From: an uncultured Bacilli bacterium
Lineage (GTDB): Bacteria > Bacillota_I > Bacilli_A > RF39 > UBA660
Direction of reading: 5' to 3'
Assembly (NCBI GenBank): GCA_934140575.1
Contig: CAKPBJ010000001.1
Coordinates: forward strand, 1-64,000
DNA: 64,000 bases
Within the stretch, counting starts at the first letter, position 1. Every line of letters starts with the position of its first letter. The notes below the pieces were generated by a model. That model did no database searches. It saw nothing but the letters and a program-made list of their open reading frames with translations, and was not told the DNA's origin. The translations under genes were made by a program, and so were the position numbers. Shown here piece by piece: positions 43,390 to 51,801 of the stretch.

Positions 43390-44325
43390 TTACATTCTCT
43401 GATATATGAAGTATGCTGCTACGGCGATAAGTGCAATTATTAATACCACTATGATTATTTTTAATATTAATGGCATTCCTGTATCTTTAAATTCATCATC
43501 CATTTCAAAGTCTTCATCTGATAGATCCATACTTCTTGTGTAGAAGTCATTATCAGCTCCTGTTAATTTTTGAGTGTTTTTTTCTATTTCGTCTTTTTTC
43601 TGTGCAATTTCTTCTAACTTTTCTTTTGATAATGATAAATCTTCTGTTTTATCTTTTTCTTCTTCACTGTCTTCTTTATCTTCTAGTTCTTCTTTTTCTT
43701 GTTTTTCTTTTTCTATGTCTTCTTCTAAACCAAGAGATGATTTATCTTCTACTTTATCCATAACAGATGTTGCCATTAAATCACTTAGAAGATTAATACT
43801 TGTTGCTTTATCTATTTCTCCAGCTAGTGTTTTAGATGCAATTGTATTTATTAAATCTGTAAACTCTTCTTCTTCAGGAGTCATTATTTTTTTCTTTTTC
43901 TCTTCACGGTACTTTTCTAATTCTTCTTGATTTAAATCAGCTAATATATTGTAACTTGTATTTTTTAATTTTCTTTTAGACTCTAGTTTGTCTTGCTCTT
44001 GTCTATTTTTTCTTGCTTCTTCTAAGACACTGTTTATATCATATACCTTTTTTTCATCATTTTTTAATAAACGATTAAAATCTTCTAGTTCTTTTTTTAC
44101 TCTTGGAACAGGTTCAACATTCTGGTATTTTTTCATTTGTTGATATGACTCACGTGATGTATAAGATCTGTTTGAATTATTTATTTCAAAGGCATTTGCG
44201 TTGGTAACATCTGTTATGTTTGTATATTTTTGATTTGTAGCTATATCTTGATATAATTCTTGATTTTTCTCGTATCTATTAGGTCTGTTATTTGATTCTT
44301 CATTATAACGATCCATACGCCTCAT
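43390..44325 (-). CDS. Acidic, tail-anchored membrane protein, unknown
   Basis: 311 residues. Arg/Asn-rich start (MRRMDRYNEESNNRPNRYEK), long charged low-complexity middle (EKEKQEKEELEDKEDSEEEK), and one C-terminal membrane helix (LKIIIVVLIIALIAVAAYFIY) with only a short basic end, so most of the protein is cytoplasmic. A structured part is suggested by EEFTDLINTIASKTLAGEIDKATSINLLSDLM. The start is ATG at 44325 behind GAAGGTG; the GTG at 44334 overlaps that site. A promoter-like TTGTAT-16-TATAAT lies just upstream. No family recognised. Confidence 0.65.
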   Translation of the reverse strand: MRRMDRYNEESNNRPNRYEKNQELYQDIATNQKYTNITDVTNANAFEINNSNRSYTSRESYQQMKKYQNVEPVPRVKKELEDFNRLLKNDEKKVYDINSVLEEARKNRQEQDKLESKRKLKNTSYNILADLNQEELEKYREEKKKKIMTPEEEEFTDLINTIASKTLAGEIDKATSINLLSDLMATSVMDKVEDKSSLGLEEDIEKEKQEKEELEDKEDSEEEKDKTEDLSLSKEKLEEIAQKKDEIEKNTQKLTGADNDFYTRSMDLSDEDFEMDDEFKDTGMPLILKIIIVVLIIALIAVAAYFIYQRM

Positions 44326-44376
44326 ACTATTCACCTTCTTATTATAAGTTTAGCATATGAATATACAAAACAAAAG

Positions 44377-44402
44377 ATATTTAATATTAAATTTACATAT
44401 TT
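44377..44402. repeat. 26-bp direct repeat, left boundary of the DUF3800 insert
   Basis: The 26 bases ending TTAAATTTACATATTT recur exactly at 45786-45811, on the other side of the insert. Confidence 0.85.
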
Positions 44403-44522
44403 TGTGACTAATTAATGATTTTGTCCTATTTTTTAAAAAAAATAATTAGTGATTTTGTCCTATGGATATTTTCACTAATTAATTAAACATAATTAATGTG
44501 ATATTTTTACTAATTAGTCACA
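44403..44522. repeat. Left terminal palindromic repeat block of the DUF3800 insert
   Basis: Starts TGTGACTAATTAATG and ends TAATTAGTCACA, so its ends are inverted. It contains a nested second copy of the motif (AATTAGTGATTTTGTCC then TATGGATATT) and looks like an expanded form of the 51-bp element at 45735-45785. Confidence 0.8.
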
Positions 44523-44628
44523 GAAATTATACATAAAACTAGCACGATAATGTATTATAAAACTTGATTTTTTTTAATTAATAGTATAAACTAGTAAACC
44601 AACAAAGGAAAAGTATCATAATGAGTTA

Positions 44629-44657
44629 TTTACATAAATAATTTTATTTGGTATAAT
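44629..44657 (+). promoter_or_regulatory. Sigma-A promoter of the candidate small RNA
   Basis: TTTACA (44629-44634), 17 bases, TATAAT (44652-44657), pointing into a stretch without a gene. Confidence 0.65.
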
Positions 44658-44663
44658 TCAGTT

Positions 44664-44791
44664 GTAGAGAAGTATAATATTAACGTAGATGTTAATTTTA
44701 TATCTACTTTGGTCTATTATTACAATAATGGATCAAACCCGTGTTGGCGCCAAGCGCCGCTTAAAAAAGCAACCCATGCGGTTGCTTTTTT
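44664..44791 (+). ncRNA. Candidate ~128-nt small RNA
   Basis: From the promoter at 44629-44657 to a strong terminator at 44763-44791 there is no convincing ORF (only a 22-codon one from 44729 with a poor start). Predicted pairing: GTAGAT with ATCTAC, then GGCGC/GCGCC, then the terminator. The GTGTTGGCGCCAAGCGCCGC patch is strikingly GC-rich for this genome. Convergent with the DUF3800 gene. Identity unknown. Confidence 0.45.
44763..44791. terminator. Bidirectional terminator between the small RNA and the DUF3800 gene
   Basis: AAAAAAGCAACC...GGTTGCTTTTTT: a GC-containing stem with U-runs on both strands, two bases past the DUF3800 stop. Confidence 0.9.
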
Positions 44792-44793
44792 AA

Positions 44794-45462
44794 TTAAAAT
44801 CTTTTCTTGTTAAGTTCTTTTAAAATTTTACGAATATCTTCTGTAGTAAAAAAATACTTTTCGCCTCTTGTAAATTGCATTTTGTTCTTATACTTGTAAT
44901 CATATTTATCTATATAAGTAAGCATATCAGAAACCTGAAACAATCTCTTTTCTTTATGATCAAACTCTACTCTATGCTCAAAGCCATCAAACCTTAAAAA
45001 TATAGAATCTAAAATTGTTCCTAATGTTTCTTGACCATTATCATAATACATAACAATTTTATCAAACTTTTCAAAATAAGCTTCATTTTCTTTAATCATT
45101 TTATTAATTTCAATAGAAAGTTGTTGCCTTAAAACTCTAGCATTATCTGTGTATTTTTTATCAATTATAATAGTTTGATATTTTACAGGTATCTTCCTTG
45201 AAAAATTATATATTGCATTGAATATACTTTTTCTTTTATCTATATCAAAATTTTTATAGTCTTCACGTTTCATGATTAAGTCAGCCATATGAATCATATT
45301 GGTATATCCAATCCTCTTTAAACGTTCATTAAGTTTCATAAGCTCTGGCATTATGTCATCACAATGCTCATGAAATGTAAATGATACACCATATAATTCA
45401 GATGCCCCTTTACCAAAACCGAATTCACCAGTTTCATCAATAAATATATTCAATCTCTTCAA
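44794..45462 (-). CDS. DUF3800 domain protein
   Basis: 222 residues of the DUF3800 family: LNIFIDETGEFGFG at the start (Asp/Glu as in RNase H-like folds), LYGVSFTFHEH, IHMADLIMKREDYKNF, KIVMYYDNGQE near 140, and a final acidic site FQVSDMLTYIDKY. DUF3800 proteins are common in mobile and defence regions; a nuclease activity is often supposed but not certain. The start is TTG at 45462, eight bases after GGGAGG. It lies inside the repeat-bounded insert and has its own terminator. Confidence 0.85.
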   Translation of the reverse strand: MKRLNIFIDETGEFGFGKGASELYGVSFTFHEHCDDIMPELMKLNERLKRIGYTNMIHMADLIMKREDYKNFDIDKRKSIFNAIYNFSRKIPVKYQTIIIDKKYTDNARVLRQQLSIEINKMIKENEAYFEKFDKIVMYYDNGQETLGTILDSIFLRFDGFEHRVEFDHKEKRLFQVSDMLTYIDKYDYKYKNKMQFTRGEKYFFTTEDIRKILKELNKKRF

Positions 45463-45734
45463 GGATTCTGCCTCCCTTCTTCAAAATTAATTAAGTATTA
45501 TACATTAAAGCTAAATATATCAATAAGTAGAACATAAGACAAATTAATTTTTTTAATATTTCATCTAGATATATATAATTAAAGATTTTTTACATATAAA
45601 ACATTTTCAACATCTTGATTTAATATAATAATGTGCATGCAAACGTTTGTCAATATAAAAAGTATGTTTGATGTTAATTAAATATTTGAAGAATAATTTT
45701 CTTAAATAAAAACATCATACACAAATGTATGTGA
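45463..45734. other. Noncoding upstream part of the DUF3800 insert
   Basis: AT-rich. A -10-like TATAAT for the DUF3800 gene lies at 45497-45502 (minus). An imperfect inverted repeat pairs 45662-45675 with 45711-45720. I see no ORF with a ribosome binding site. Confidence 0.5.
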
Positions 45735-45785
45735 TGTGACTAATTAGTGATTTTGCCCTATGGATATTTTTACTAATTGGTCACA
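45735..45785. repeat. 51-bp palindromic element, right end of the DUF3800 insert
   Basis: TGTGACTAATTAGT and ACTAATTGGTCACA are inverted with one mismatch around a 23-bp core (GATTTTGCCCTATGG...). The core also occurs in the left block at 44403-44522. Confidence 0.85.
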
Positions 45786-45811
45786 ATATTTAATATTAAA
45801 TTTACATATTT
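45786..45811. repeat. 26-bp direct repeat, right boundary of the DUF3800 insert
   Basis: Exact copy of 44377-44402, directly abutting the 51-bp palindrome. Confidence 0.85.
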
Positions 45812-45873
45812 AGGCAAATAGATATACATTATAGTTTACATTGTTTGTTTTATATTTTTAAATGTTTTACTAC

Positions 45874-45902
45874 TTTACTGAAATATTATTTTTAGATATA
45901 AT
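45874..45902 (+). promoter_or_regulatory. Promoter of the ferredoxin gene
   Basis: TTTACT (45874-45879), 17 bases, TATAAT (45897-45902), shortly before GAAAGGAGGG. Confidence 0.7.
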
Positions 45903-45925
45903 ACTTTTGAAAGGAGGGTATAGAC

Positions 45926-46114
45926 ATGAAGGTTATAGTTAATCAAGATAATTGTATTGGTTGTGGTGCTTGCTGTGCATATTCTGAAGAAGTTTTTGAA
46001 ATTAATGATGACGGTTTATCAGAAGTAAAGGTTGAAGAAATTCCTGAAAATGAGGAACAAAATGTTAAAGATGCAATCGATGCTTGCCCTACAGGTGCAA
46101 TTGAAGAAGCATAA
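45926..46114 (+). CDS. Ferredoxin, single [4Fe-4S] cluster
   Basis: 62 residues. Cluster ligands: CIGCGACC (Cys10, 13, 16) and DACPTGAI (Cys54); the length and acidic surface match monocluster ferredoxins of the CIGCG...DACPTGAI type. An extra Cys17 lies next to the third ligand. Soluble electron carrier; the partner is not identifiable from context. Own promoter, strong GGAGGG site and terminator: a single-gene unit directly beyond the DUF3800 insert. Confidence 0.93.
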   Translation: MKVIVNQDNCIGCGACCAYSEEVFEINDDGLSEVKVEEIPENEEQNVKDAIDACPTGAIEEA

Positions 46115-46119
46115 TAAAA

Positions 46120-46154
46120 TAACCACTAGTTTTATTTAGACTAGTGGTTTTTAT
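46120..46154 (+). terminator. Terminator of the ferredoxin gene
   Basis: AACCACTAG / CTAGTGGTT stem followed by TTTATTT. Confidence 0.85.
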
Positions 46155-46185
46155 TTGTATTAGATTACTTTAATTAGTAATTTTT

Positions 46186-47880
46186 TTATTTTGAAATTTT
46201 ATAAATAAATAATGTACTATCTGAATTATCACTTGCGAACCCTTTATAGTTCTTACTTAAATCAGTTAAAGTCTTTACTTTATTCTTATAAGTAACAGCC
46301 TTATTACCAAATTCTGTTAATTTAGAGATTCCTTCATTATTAATTTTTATAATACCTTCATTTAAAGTATTAGTTCCATTACTTAGATTTGTTGTTCCAG
46401 ATAATAATTCATTAGAACCACTATATAATTTAGTAAGACCATCATTAATTTGTTTAGTACCATTACTTAATTTATTAGTACCTTCATTTAACTCAGATAA
46501 CTTAGAAGATACTGTTCCAATTAAATCTTTACTAGTTAAAAGTGCTTGATTATTTCCTTCTAATAATGTAATTAATTGTAAATTTCCTTCATATGTTTTC
46601 TTAACTGTTGTTAGATTAGTAATTGTAGAGTTAATTTCTTCACTACTCATTCCTTGACTTGTAAGTAAGTTAGCAAAATATTCACTAAGTATTGGTAAGG
46701 CTCTTGTATCTGTACTATCTAATTTAAAGTTTCCTAAAGAGTACCCATTATAAATTTGTGAAATACTTTCATTAGTAGCTTTTAATGTATTAATTGCTTG
46801 TACATTACCTAAATAAAGTGTTTGTAATTGTTCAAGTTTTGGAAGAATTGTTGCATCATAACTATTAATTACTTGTTTTTCATAATTAACTCTTTCTATA
46901 ACTCCAGAATCTGTACTATTTCCATTAGTCATAATATCTACTAAAGCATTGACTAAAGAATTGATACTTGTAACTTTACTATTTAATTCACTTGCTCCAC
47001 TATTTACTTCTTGCATACCATTAGTTGCACTTTTTAATCCATCATTCAAACTCTTAGTACCATTTTCAATTTTCTTAGCACCATCATTAAGTGTAGAAGA
47101 ACCATTTTGTAACTCATTCATTCCAGTTTGAAGAGTGTTTAAACTGCTATTTAGACTATCAACTTTACTTAACATATTAACATCAACTTCACTTAATAGT
47201 TTAGGAGTAATTATAAAATATACTTCATTCATACTAAATTTAGTAGTGTTATAAGTAATAGTAACTTTATCCATATCTTTTAGTTCATTAAGTCCTACAC
47301 TATCATATAAACCTGGAGCACTTATACCAGTTACAATATTCTTAGTACCAGTATTTACTACTTTACCATTAGAAATATCTATATCAGTATTATTATCACT
47401 ATTTATAATACTAGTAGTTGTTACTACAAAAGGAGTATACATTCCACTACTTTTATCATAACTTTCATTAGTAAAACTATAAACTATTTTTACATCTCCA
47501 CTTTTTCCTTTAATCTTTTTAGGATTAACTTCTTCTCCATTTAAATAATATTTGGCAGTGACTTTTATAGGTAATTCTTCTGTTACCTTTCCTTGATAGA
47601 AAATATCTTTTCCAGTAGACTTCCATGTAAGAGTTCCACTATCTAGACTAAACTTTTCACGTCCATTAATATTTTTTATATCATCTAACTTAGTATAATC
47701 AACAATACTTCCTTTTTCTAAATCCGAAAGTCTTGTATTAATAGTAGTCTTTTTTATAACACCATTATAATTAAGTGTTGAATAAATTGTTTCATTCTTT
47801 GTCATTGCGAATACACTTGCTGGATTTAAAAGTAACATAGTTGCAACCGATAACGTCATAACTTGATTAAATTTTTTCAT
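46186..47880 (-). CDS. Secreted protein with N-G-rich repeats, partner of the MMPL exporter
   Basis: 564 residues with a Sec signal peptide (KKFNQVMTLSVATMLLLNPASVFA). After a beta-rich N domain come repeats of the YhgE/Pip type every seven residues: LQNGSSTLNDGAKKIENGTKSLNDGL near 275 and LNEGTNKLSNGTKQINDGLTKLYSGSNELLSGTTNLSNG near 480-530, predicting long helical rods. No C-terminal membrane helix is obvious. It starts one base after the MMPL gene stop, so the two are co-translated, and it probably works with the RND transporter at the membrane. The start is ATG at 47880 behind AAGGAGGG. Confidence 0.75.
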   Translation of the reverse strand: MKKFNQVMTLSVATMLLLNPASVFAMTKNETIYSTLNYNGVIKKTTINTRLSDLEKGSIVDYTKLDDIKNINGREKFSLDSGTLTWKSTGKDIFYQGKVTEELPIKVTAKYYLNGEEVNPKKIKGKSGDVKIVYSFTNESYDKSSGMYTPFVVTTTSIINSDNNTDIDISNGKVVNTGTKNIVTGISAPGLYDSVGLNELKDMDKVTITYNTTKFSMNEVYFIITPKLLSEVDVNMLSKVDSLNSSLNTLQTGMNELQNGSSTLNDGAKKIENGTKSLNDGLKSATNGMQEVNSGASELNSKVTSINSLVNALVDIMTNGNSTDSGVIERVNYEKQVINSYDATILPKLEQLQTLYLGNVQAINTLKATNESISQIYNGYSLGNFKLDSTDTRALPILSEYFANLLTSQGMSSEEINSTITNLTTVKKTYEGNLQLITLLEGNNQALLTSKDLIGTVSSKLSELNEGTNKLSNGTKQINDGLTKLYSGSNELLSGTTNLSNGTNTLNEGIIKINNEGISKLTEFGNKAVTYKNKVKTLTDLSKNYKGFASDNSDSTLFIYKISK

Positions 47881-47881
47881 A

Positions 47882-49936
47882 TTATTTACCCTCCTTAATT
47901 CTAGTAGTAGCAAGTATTACCTTATCAAATATCATTAATAATGCAGGTAATATTATAACTACAACTAACATACTAATAATTGATCCTCTAGCAAGTAATG
48001 TACAAATAGAACCAATCATATCAATCTTTGTATATAAACTAACACCTATAGTTGCGGCAAAGAAACATAATGCTGATGTAATAATTGATGGAACAGTAAC
48101 TTTTAACGTATCAGTCATCGCTTTATGCTTATTGCTTAATTTTCTCTCATTTAAATAAGTTGTACTCATTAAAATTGCATAATCTATTGTTGCTCCTAAC
48201 TGAATAGTACCAACTACAATACTTGCAATAAATGGAAGTTTAACCCCCATATAGTAAGCAACTGCCATATTAAGAAATATCGCAAACTCAATTGTAAATA
48301 TTAAAATAACAGGTAATCCAATAGATTGAAGTACAAATAACATAATTATAAATATAACTATAATAGATGTATAATTTACCATATTAAAATCATGATCTGC
48401 AGTAACAACTAAATCTTTCATTAAAGGTCCTTCTCCTGCAAGAATTGACTTCTTATCATATTTATGTAATGTCTTATTAACTACATCAATTTGATTATTT
48501 AACTCATCACTTGCAATTTCGTATTTAGAGTTCATTATAACAAGTTGATATTTATCATTATCTAAAATTTCTTTAGCCTCATCTGGTAATAAATCTTCCA
48601 TACCAGACTCTAGTAAAGTACTAGGTGCTAGTACCATATCAATACCCTTAATATTTTTAAGTTCATCTACCATGTCTTCTACTTCACTATTTTTAACATC
48701 TTTACTAATAATTGCAATCTCTGGAGAAGTAATTCCAAACTTCTTAGCAAGATCACTATTTGCAACAGCAAAAGGTAAATTTTTTGGAAGTGAATCATCT
48801 AATTTATAATAAACTTGATAATTACTATTACCAATAATTGCTGGTATCATTAATATTAAAAATAATATAAAGACAACAATATAATGTTTTACAGAAAATT
48901 TTTGTAATACTTTAAATTGTGGTGTTACAGTTTTGTGACTAGTACGTTCTATTAACTTATCAAACGTAAGTAATAGTGCCGGGAATATTGTAAGTACACA
49001 AATAAGTCCAAATAAAACTCCTTTTGCCATTACAATACCAATATCAGTTCCAAGTGTTAAGTCCATTGTACATAGTGCTAAGAAACCTGCAAATGTCGTT
49101 AAAGATGAACCAATTACACTCTTAAATGTTTCTTGTATTGCACTACTCATTGCACGTTTTTTATCTTTTTCAGTCTTTTTTGCTAGTTCATACTTGTGAT
49201 ATAAGAAAATTGAGAAATCTGTTGTTACACCAAGCTGTAGTATTGCAGCTATTGCCTGAGTAATATAACTAATTTGTCCTAAGAAAATATTAGAACCCAT
49301 ATTATATAAAATAGCTATTCCAATATTTCCAAGTAAGAAAAATGGAACAATATAACTATTAGTTGCAATCATTAAAACTACTATACATAAAAGAACAGCA
49401 ATTCCAATGTATGCAAATATTTCTTGATCTGATAAGTTCTTAGTATCAAGTACCATGGCTGACATACTACTAACACTATTCGCATCAACTACATGTCTTA
49501 ATTCATCAACTGCATTAAGTGTTTTATCTTCACTTGTAGTACCATCAAATGTAACCATTATTATACTAGTATCTTTAGCATATAGTTTATCAGTAACTTC
49601 ATCAGGAAGTATTTCCTTTGGAATATTAACTCCAACTACATCACTAATACTAAATACTTTATTAACCCCATCTATCTTTTTAATCTTTTTTTCTAGTTGT
49701 AATACTTTATAATTATCTGACATATCAGAAATAACAAATGCGTAAGAGCCAAGACCATATTCATCAGTTAAGATATTCTCACCCTTAATAGTCTCATACT
49801 CTTTAGGTAAGTATACTAAAATATCATAATTAATTCTTGTATTTACATACCCAATAATTGCTGGTATCAAAAGTAATAATCCAACTATTAAAATTAGAAT
49901 ATTATTCTTTGAAATCCAATCAGCAAATTTTTTCAT
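47882..49936 (-). CDS. MMPL/RND-superfamily transporter
   Basis: 684 residues with two copies of one helix followed by a large extracellular loop and a five-helix bundle, the MMPL pattern. Diagnostic stretches: NYDILVYLPKEYETIKGENIL, QLGVTTDFSIFLYHKYELAKK and, in the second half, QLGATIDYAILMSTTYLNERK, whose Asp residues (TTD, TID) are the proton-relay sites. Likely lipid or hydrophobic-compound exporter. The start is ATG at 49936 after GAGGAGGAAG. Followed by the repeat-rich secreted partner. Confidence 0.88.
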   Translation of the reverse strand: MKKFADWISKNNILILIVGLLLLIPAIIGYVNTRINYDILVYLPKEYETIKGENILTDEYGLGSYAFVISDMSDNYKVLQLEKKIKKIDGVNKVFSISDVVGVNIPKEILPDEVTDKLYAKDTSIIMVTFDGTTSEDKTLNAVDELRHVVDANSVSSMSAMVLDTKNLSDQEIFAYIGIAVLLCIVVLMIATNSYIVPFFLLGNIGIAILYNMGSNIFLGQISYITQAIAAILQLGVTTDFSIFLYHKYELAKKTEKDKKRAMSSAIQETFKSVIGSSLTTFAGFLALCTMDLTLGTDIGIVMAKGVLFGLICVLTIFPALLLTFDKLIERTSHKTVTPQFKVLQKFSVKHYIVVFILFLILMIPAIIGNSNYQVYYKLDDSLPKNLPFAVANSDLAKKFGITSPEIAIISKDVKNSEVEDMVDELKNIKGIDMVLAPSTLLESGMEDLLPDEAKEILDNDKYQLVIMNSKYEIASDELNNQIDVVNKTLHKYDKKSILAGEGPLMKDLVVTADHDFNMVNYTSIIVIFIIMLFVLQSIGLPVILIFTIEFAIFLNMAVAYYMGVKLPFIASIVVGTIQLGATIDYAILMSTTYLNERKLSNKHKAMTDTLKVTVPSIITSALCFFAATIGVSLYTKIDMIGSICTLLARGSIISMLVVVIILPALLMIFDKVILATTRIKEGK

Positions 49937-50098
49937 AATTCTTCCTCCTCGCTTTATATTCTTATTCAATTAGTAAAAAAACTTAAGATACTATTATTAC
50001 TATTTGTATGATAAGCTACACTTATCTTGTTTTTGTTTGTTATTTTAACTACACTTGTAGGTATATCCTTACAAAAGTTGCTTATTGAAATATTAAAA

Positions 50099-50123
50099 AA
50101 AGAAGCTCTAGGCCTCTTATTAT
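50099..50123 (-). terminator. Terminator of rluB
   Basis: On the minus strand AGAGGC CTAGA GCTTCT (one G-U) followed by seven U, directly after the rluB stop. Confidence 0.75.
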
Positions 50124-50836
50124 TTTGTTTTATATGAATATACTACTTGTACTTCTTTTGGAGTTAGTTTTCTATATTCACCTGATTTTAGGTTATTGAT
50201 TGTAAATATATCTATTCTTTCACGTGTTAATTTTTCTACATGGAAACCAACTGATTCAAACATTCTTTTTACTTGATGATTTTTTCCTTCATGAATTGTT
50301 ATTTCTACCATTGAAGTATTTGATTCTTTATTTACTTTTTTTAATTTTACACGTGATGCTTTTACTAGTATATCATCTAACATAACACCATTTTTTAGGG
50401 TATTAATTTGTTCTCCTTTAATGATACCTTCTAGTTTTGCAAGATAGACTTTATCAATTTTATTTGATGGATGCATTAAAATATTTGCGAATTCTCCATC
50501 ATTTGTTAGAAGGATTGCTCCTGTTGTATCATAATCAAGTCTTCCTACTGGATAAATTCTTGCTTCTGTATTAATTAATTCAGTTACTGTTTTTCTACCA
50601 TGTTCGTCACTTGTTGTAGTTATTACTCCACGTGGTTTATTTAATAAATAGTATTCTTTATTTTCTTTTTCTATTGGTTTATTGTTTACTTCTACTCTAT
50701 CGCTTTCTTTTACTTTAGTTCCAAGTTCAGTAATAACTTCACCATTTACTTTTACTTTTCCATCTTTAATTAATTCTTCTGCTTTTCTTCTTGAAGCAAT
50801 TCCTGCTTGGGCAATTACTTTTTGTAGTCTTTCCAT
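50120..50836 (-). CDS. rluB: Pseudouridine synthase RluB/RsuA family
   Basis: Isomerises uridine in rRNA (23S near 2605 for RluB). N-terminal S4 RNA-binding domain (MERLQKVIAQAGIASRRKAEELIKDGKVKVNG), then the catalytic domain with GRLDYDTTGAILLTND (catalytic Asp near 98), YYLLNKPRGVITTTSD and the tail HQVKRMFESVGFHVEKLTRERI. The 238-aa length fits RluB of Gram-positives. The start is ATG at 50836; the earlier GTG is part of the ribosome binding site. RluB is favoured over RsuA by NHQVKRMFE. Confidence 0.93.
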   Translation of the reverse strand: MERLQKVIAQAGIASRRKAEELIKDGKVKVNGEVITELGTKVKESDRVEVNNKPIEKENKEYYLLNKPRGVITTTSDEHGRKTVTELINTEARIYPVGRLDYDTTGAILLTNDGEFANILMHPSNKIDKVYLAKLEGIIKGEQINTLKNGVMLDDILVKASRVKLKKVNKESNTSMVEITIHEGKNHQVKRMFESVGFHVEKLTRERIDIFTINNLKSGEYRKLTPKEVQVVYSYKTK

Positions 50837-50940
50837 TTTAGTCACCTCTTACTCTTTCTTCTATATTTTACTATATTTTTTTATAATTTACTATTCTCTT
50901 TCGTGTTCATATTATACTATTGTTTTTAATTTATTGAAAG

Positions 50941-50966
50941 AAAAAAGAATAATATTTCATATTCTT
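50941..50966 (-). terminator. Likely terminator of the 180-aa gene
   Basis: On the minus strand AAGAAT / ATTCTT stem followed by a U-rich run. Short stem. Confidence 0.5.
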
Positions 50967-51023
50967 TAATAGTTTGTAGATTATTATTTATTAAATTTAG
51001 TATATGTGTTAGCTATAAAAATA

Positions 51024-51566
51024 CTAATCATGTAGTAATCTATATTTTCCTCTTAAGTTTTTACATAACATTTTAATATCTATATTGCTTTGGAAACATA
51101 GATTATTTCTTTCAACTATAACACAATAATCTACTAACACAATTCTTTCATAAGATAAATTGTCTAACTTTTCCTTATTGTCAAAAAATAAATTATAGCA
51201 AATGTCATTTAAATTATTAAAAATAGCAATACTACTGTAATATTTAATTACATTTTTAAAAAAGGCAAAAGTAAATTTTTCATTTTTTAAAGAAAATAAA
51301 CCCCTCCTATGTTTACAATCATTATCTATTTTCTGCACATAATGACTTTCCTTGCTAATTATTTTTTCAAATTTTACAAAATCTTCTTGATAAAACTCAT
51401 CTTCATGTAAAGAAACATATAAATCAAAAATTAAATACTCACTATTTGCTTGATCTTTAATAAAATTAAAAATATAATTTATATTTTTTTCTGATGTATA
51501 ATCAACATCATCTATCAAATAGGCAAAATTATTTCTACTATTATTCAATAAATCTTTTTTTAACAT
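51024..51566 (-). CDS. Unknown protein, 180 aa
   Basis: Soluble, without signal or membrane helix. Stretches such as NNFAYLIDDVDYTSEKNINYIFNFIKD and ERIVLVDYCVIVERNNLCFQSNIDIKMLCKNLRGKY; five cysteines without a metal-site pattern. No family recognised. Own promoter (TTGACT-18-TATACT at 51669-51698) and a good AGAGGAAGG site. Confidence 0.6.
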   Translation of the reverse strand: MLKKDLLNNSRNNFAYLIDDVDYTSEKNINYIFNFIKDQANSEYLIFDLYVSLHEDEFYQEDFVKFEKIISKESHYVQKIDNDCKHRRGLFSLKNEKFTFAFFKNVIKYYSSIAIFNNLNDICYNLFFDNKEKLDNLSYERIVLVDYCVIVERNNLCFQSNIDIKMLCKNLRGKYRLLHD

Positions 51567-51668
51567 TATTCCTTCCTCTTATCTAAATTTTTAGTTACTT
51601 TTTCCAAAAAACCAACCGATAATTATTCGATGATCTTCTCTTTATGACTTAGTCTTTCCTATATGACA

Positions 51669-51698
51669 AGTATAAACCATACAATCTATCTAAGTCAA
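51669..51698 (-). promoter_or_regulatory. Promoter of the 180-aa gene
   Basis: On the minus strand TTGACT (51693-51698), 18 bases, TATACT (51669-51674); leader of about 100 bases. Confidence 0.6.
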
Positions 51699-51757
51699 TG
51701 TGAAGTATATCTAATATTTTTCTTTGTTGTATCCTCTTAGTGTTTATTTTAAATGTT

Positions 51758-51784
51758 ACAATTTCTTTTTAGTTTCATAAACTA
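51758..51784 (+). promoter_or_regulatory. Sigma-K-like promoter string before the Tyr-rich protein
   Basis: AC (51758-51759), 16 bases, CATAAACTA (51776-51784): the same AC-N16-CATANNNTA pattern as at 15237-15263. The start of RNA would be very close to the ribosome binding site, which weakens the case. Confidence 0.3.
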
Positions 51785-51801
51785 TTATGAGGAGGAATAC
51801 T

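Larger units (their letters stand above)
44403..45785. mobile_element. 1.38-kb insert with TGTGAC...GTCACA ends carrying a DUF3800 gene
   Basis: A segment whose two outermost sequences are inverted (TGTGACTAATTA left, TAATTGGTCACA right) and which lies exactly between two identical 26-bp direct repeats. Contents: a DUF3800 gene (minus), a short GC-rich stretch and a candidate small RNA ending in a bidirectional terminator. No transposase or recombinase is inside, so it would need help in trans, or it arose by recombination between repeats. Confidence 0.6.

Noticed and set aside
43574..43930. 118-codon Ser/Phe-rich plus-strand frame opposite the acidic tail-anchored protein gene
   Set aside because: It is the reverse complement of a Glu/Lys low-complexity segment, which automatically gives Ser/Phe runs.
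44403..44522. Nested repeats considered as a CRISPR array
   Set aside because: Copies are few, irregular and palindromic, without uniform spacers; no cas genes in the window.
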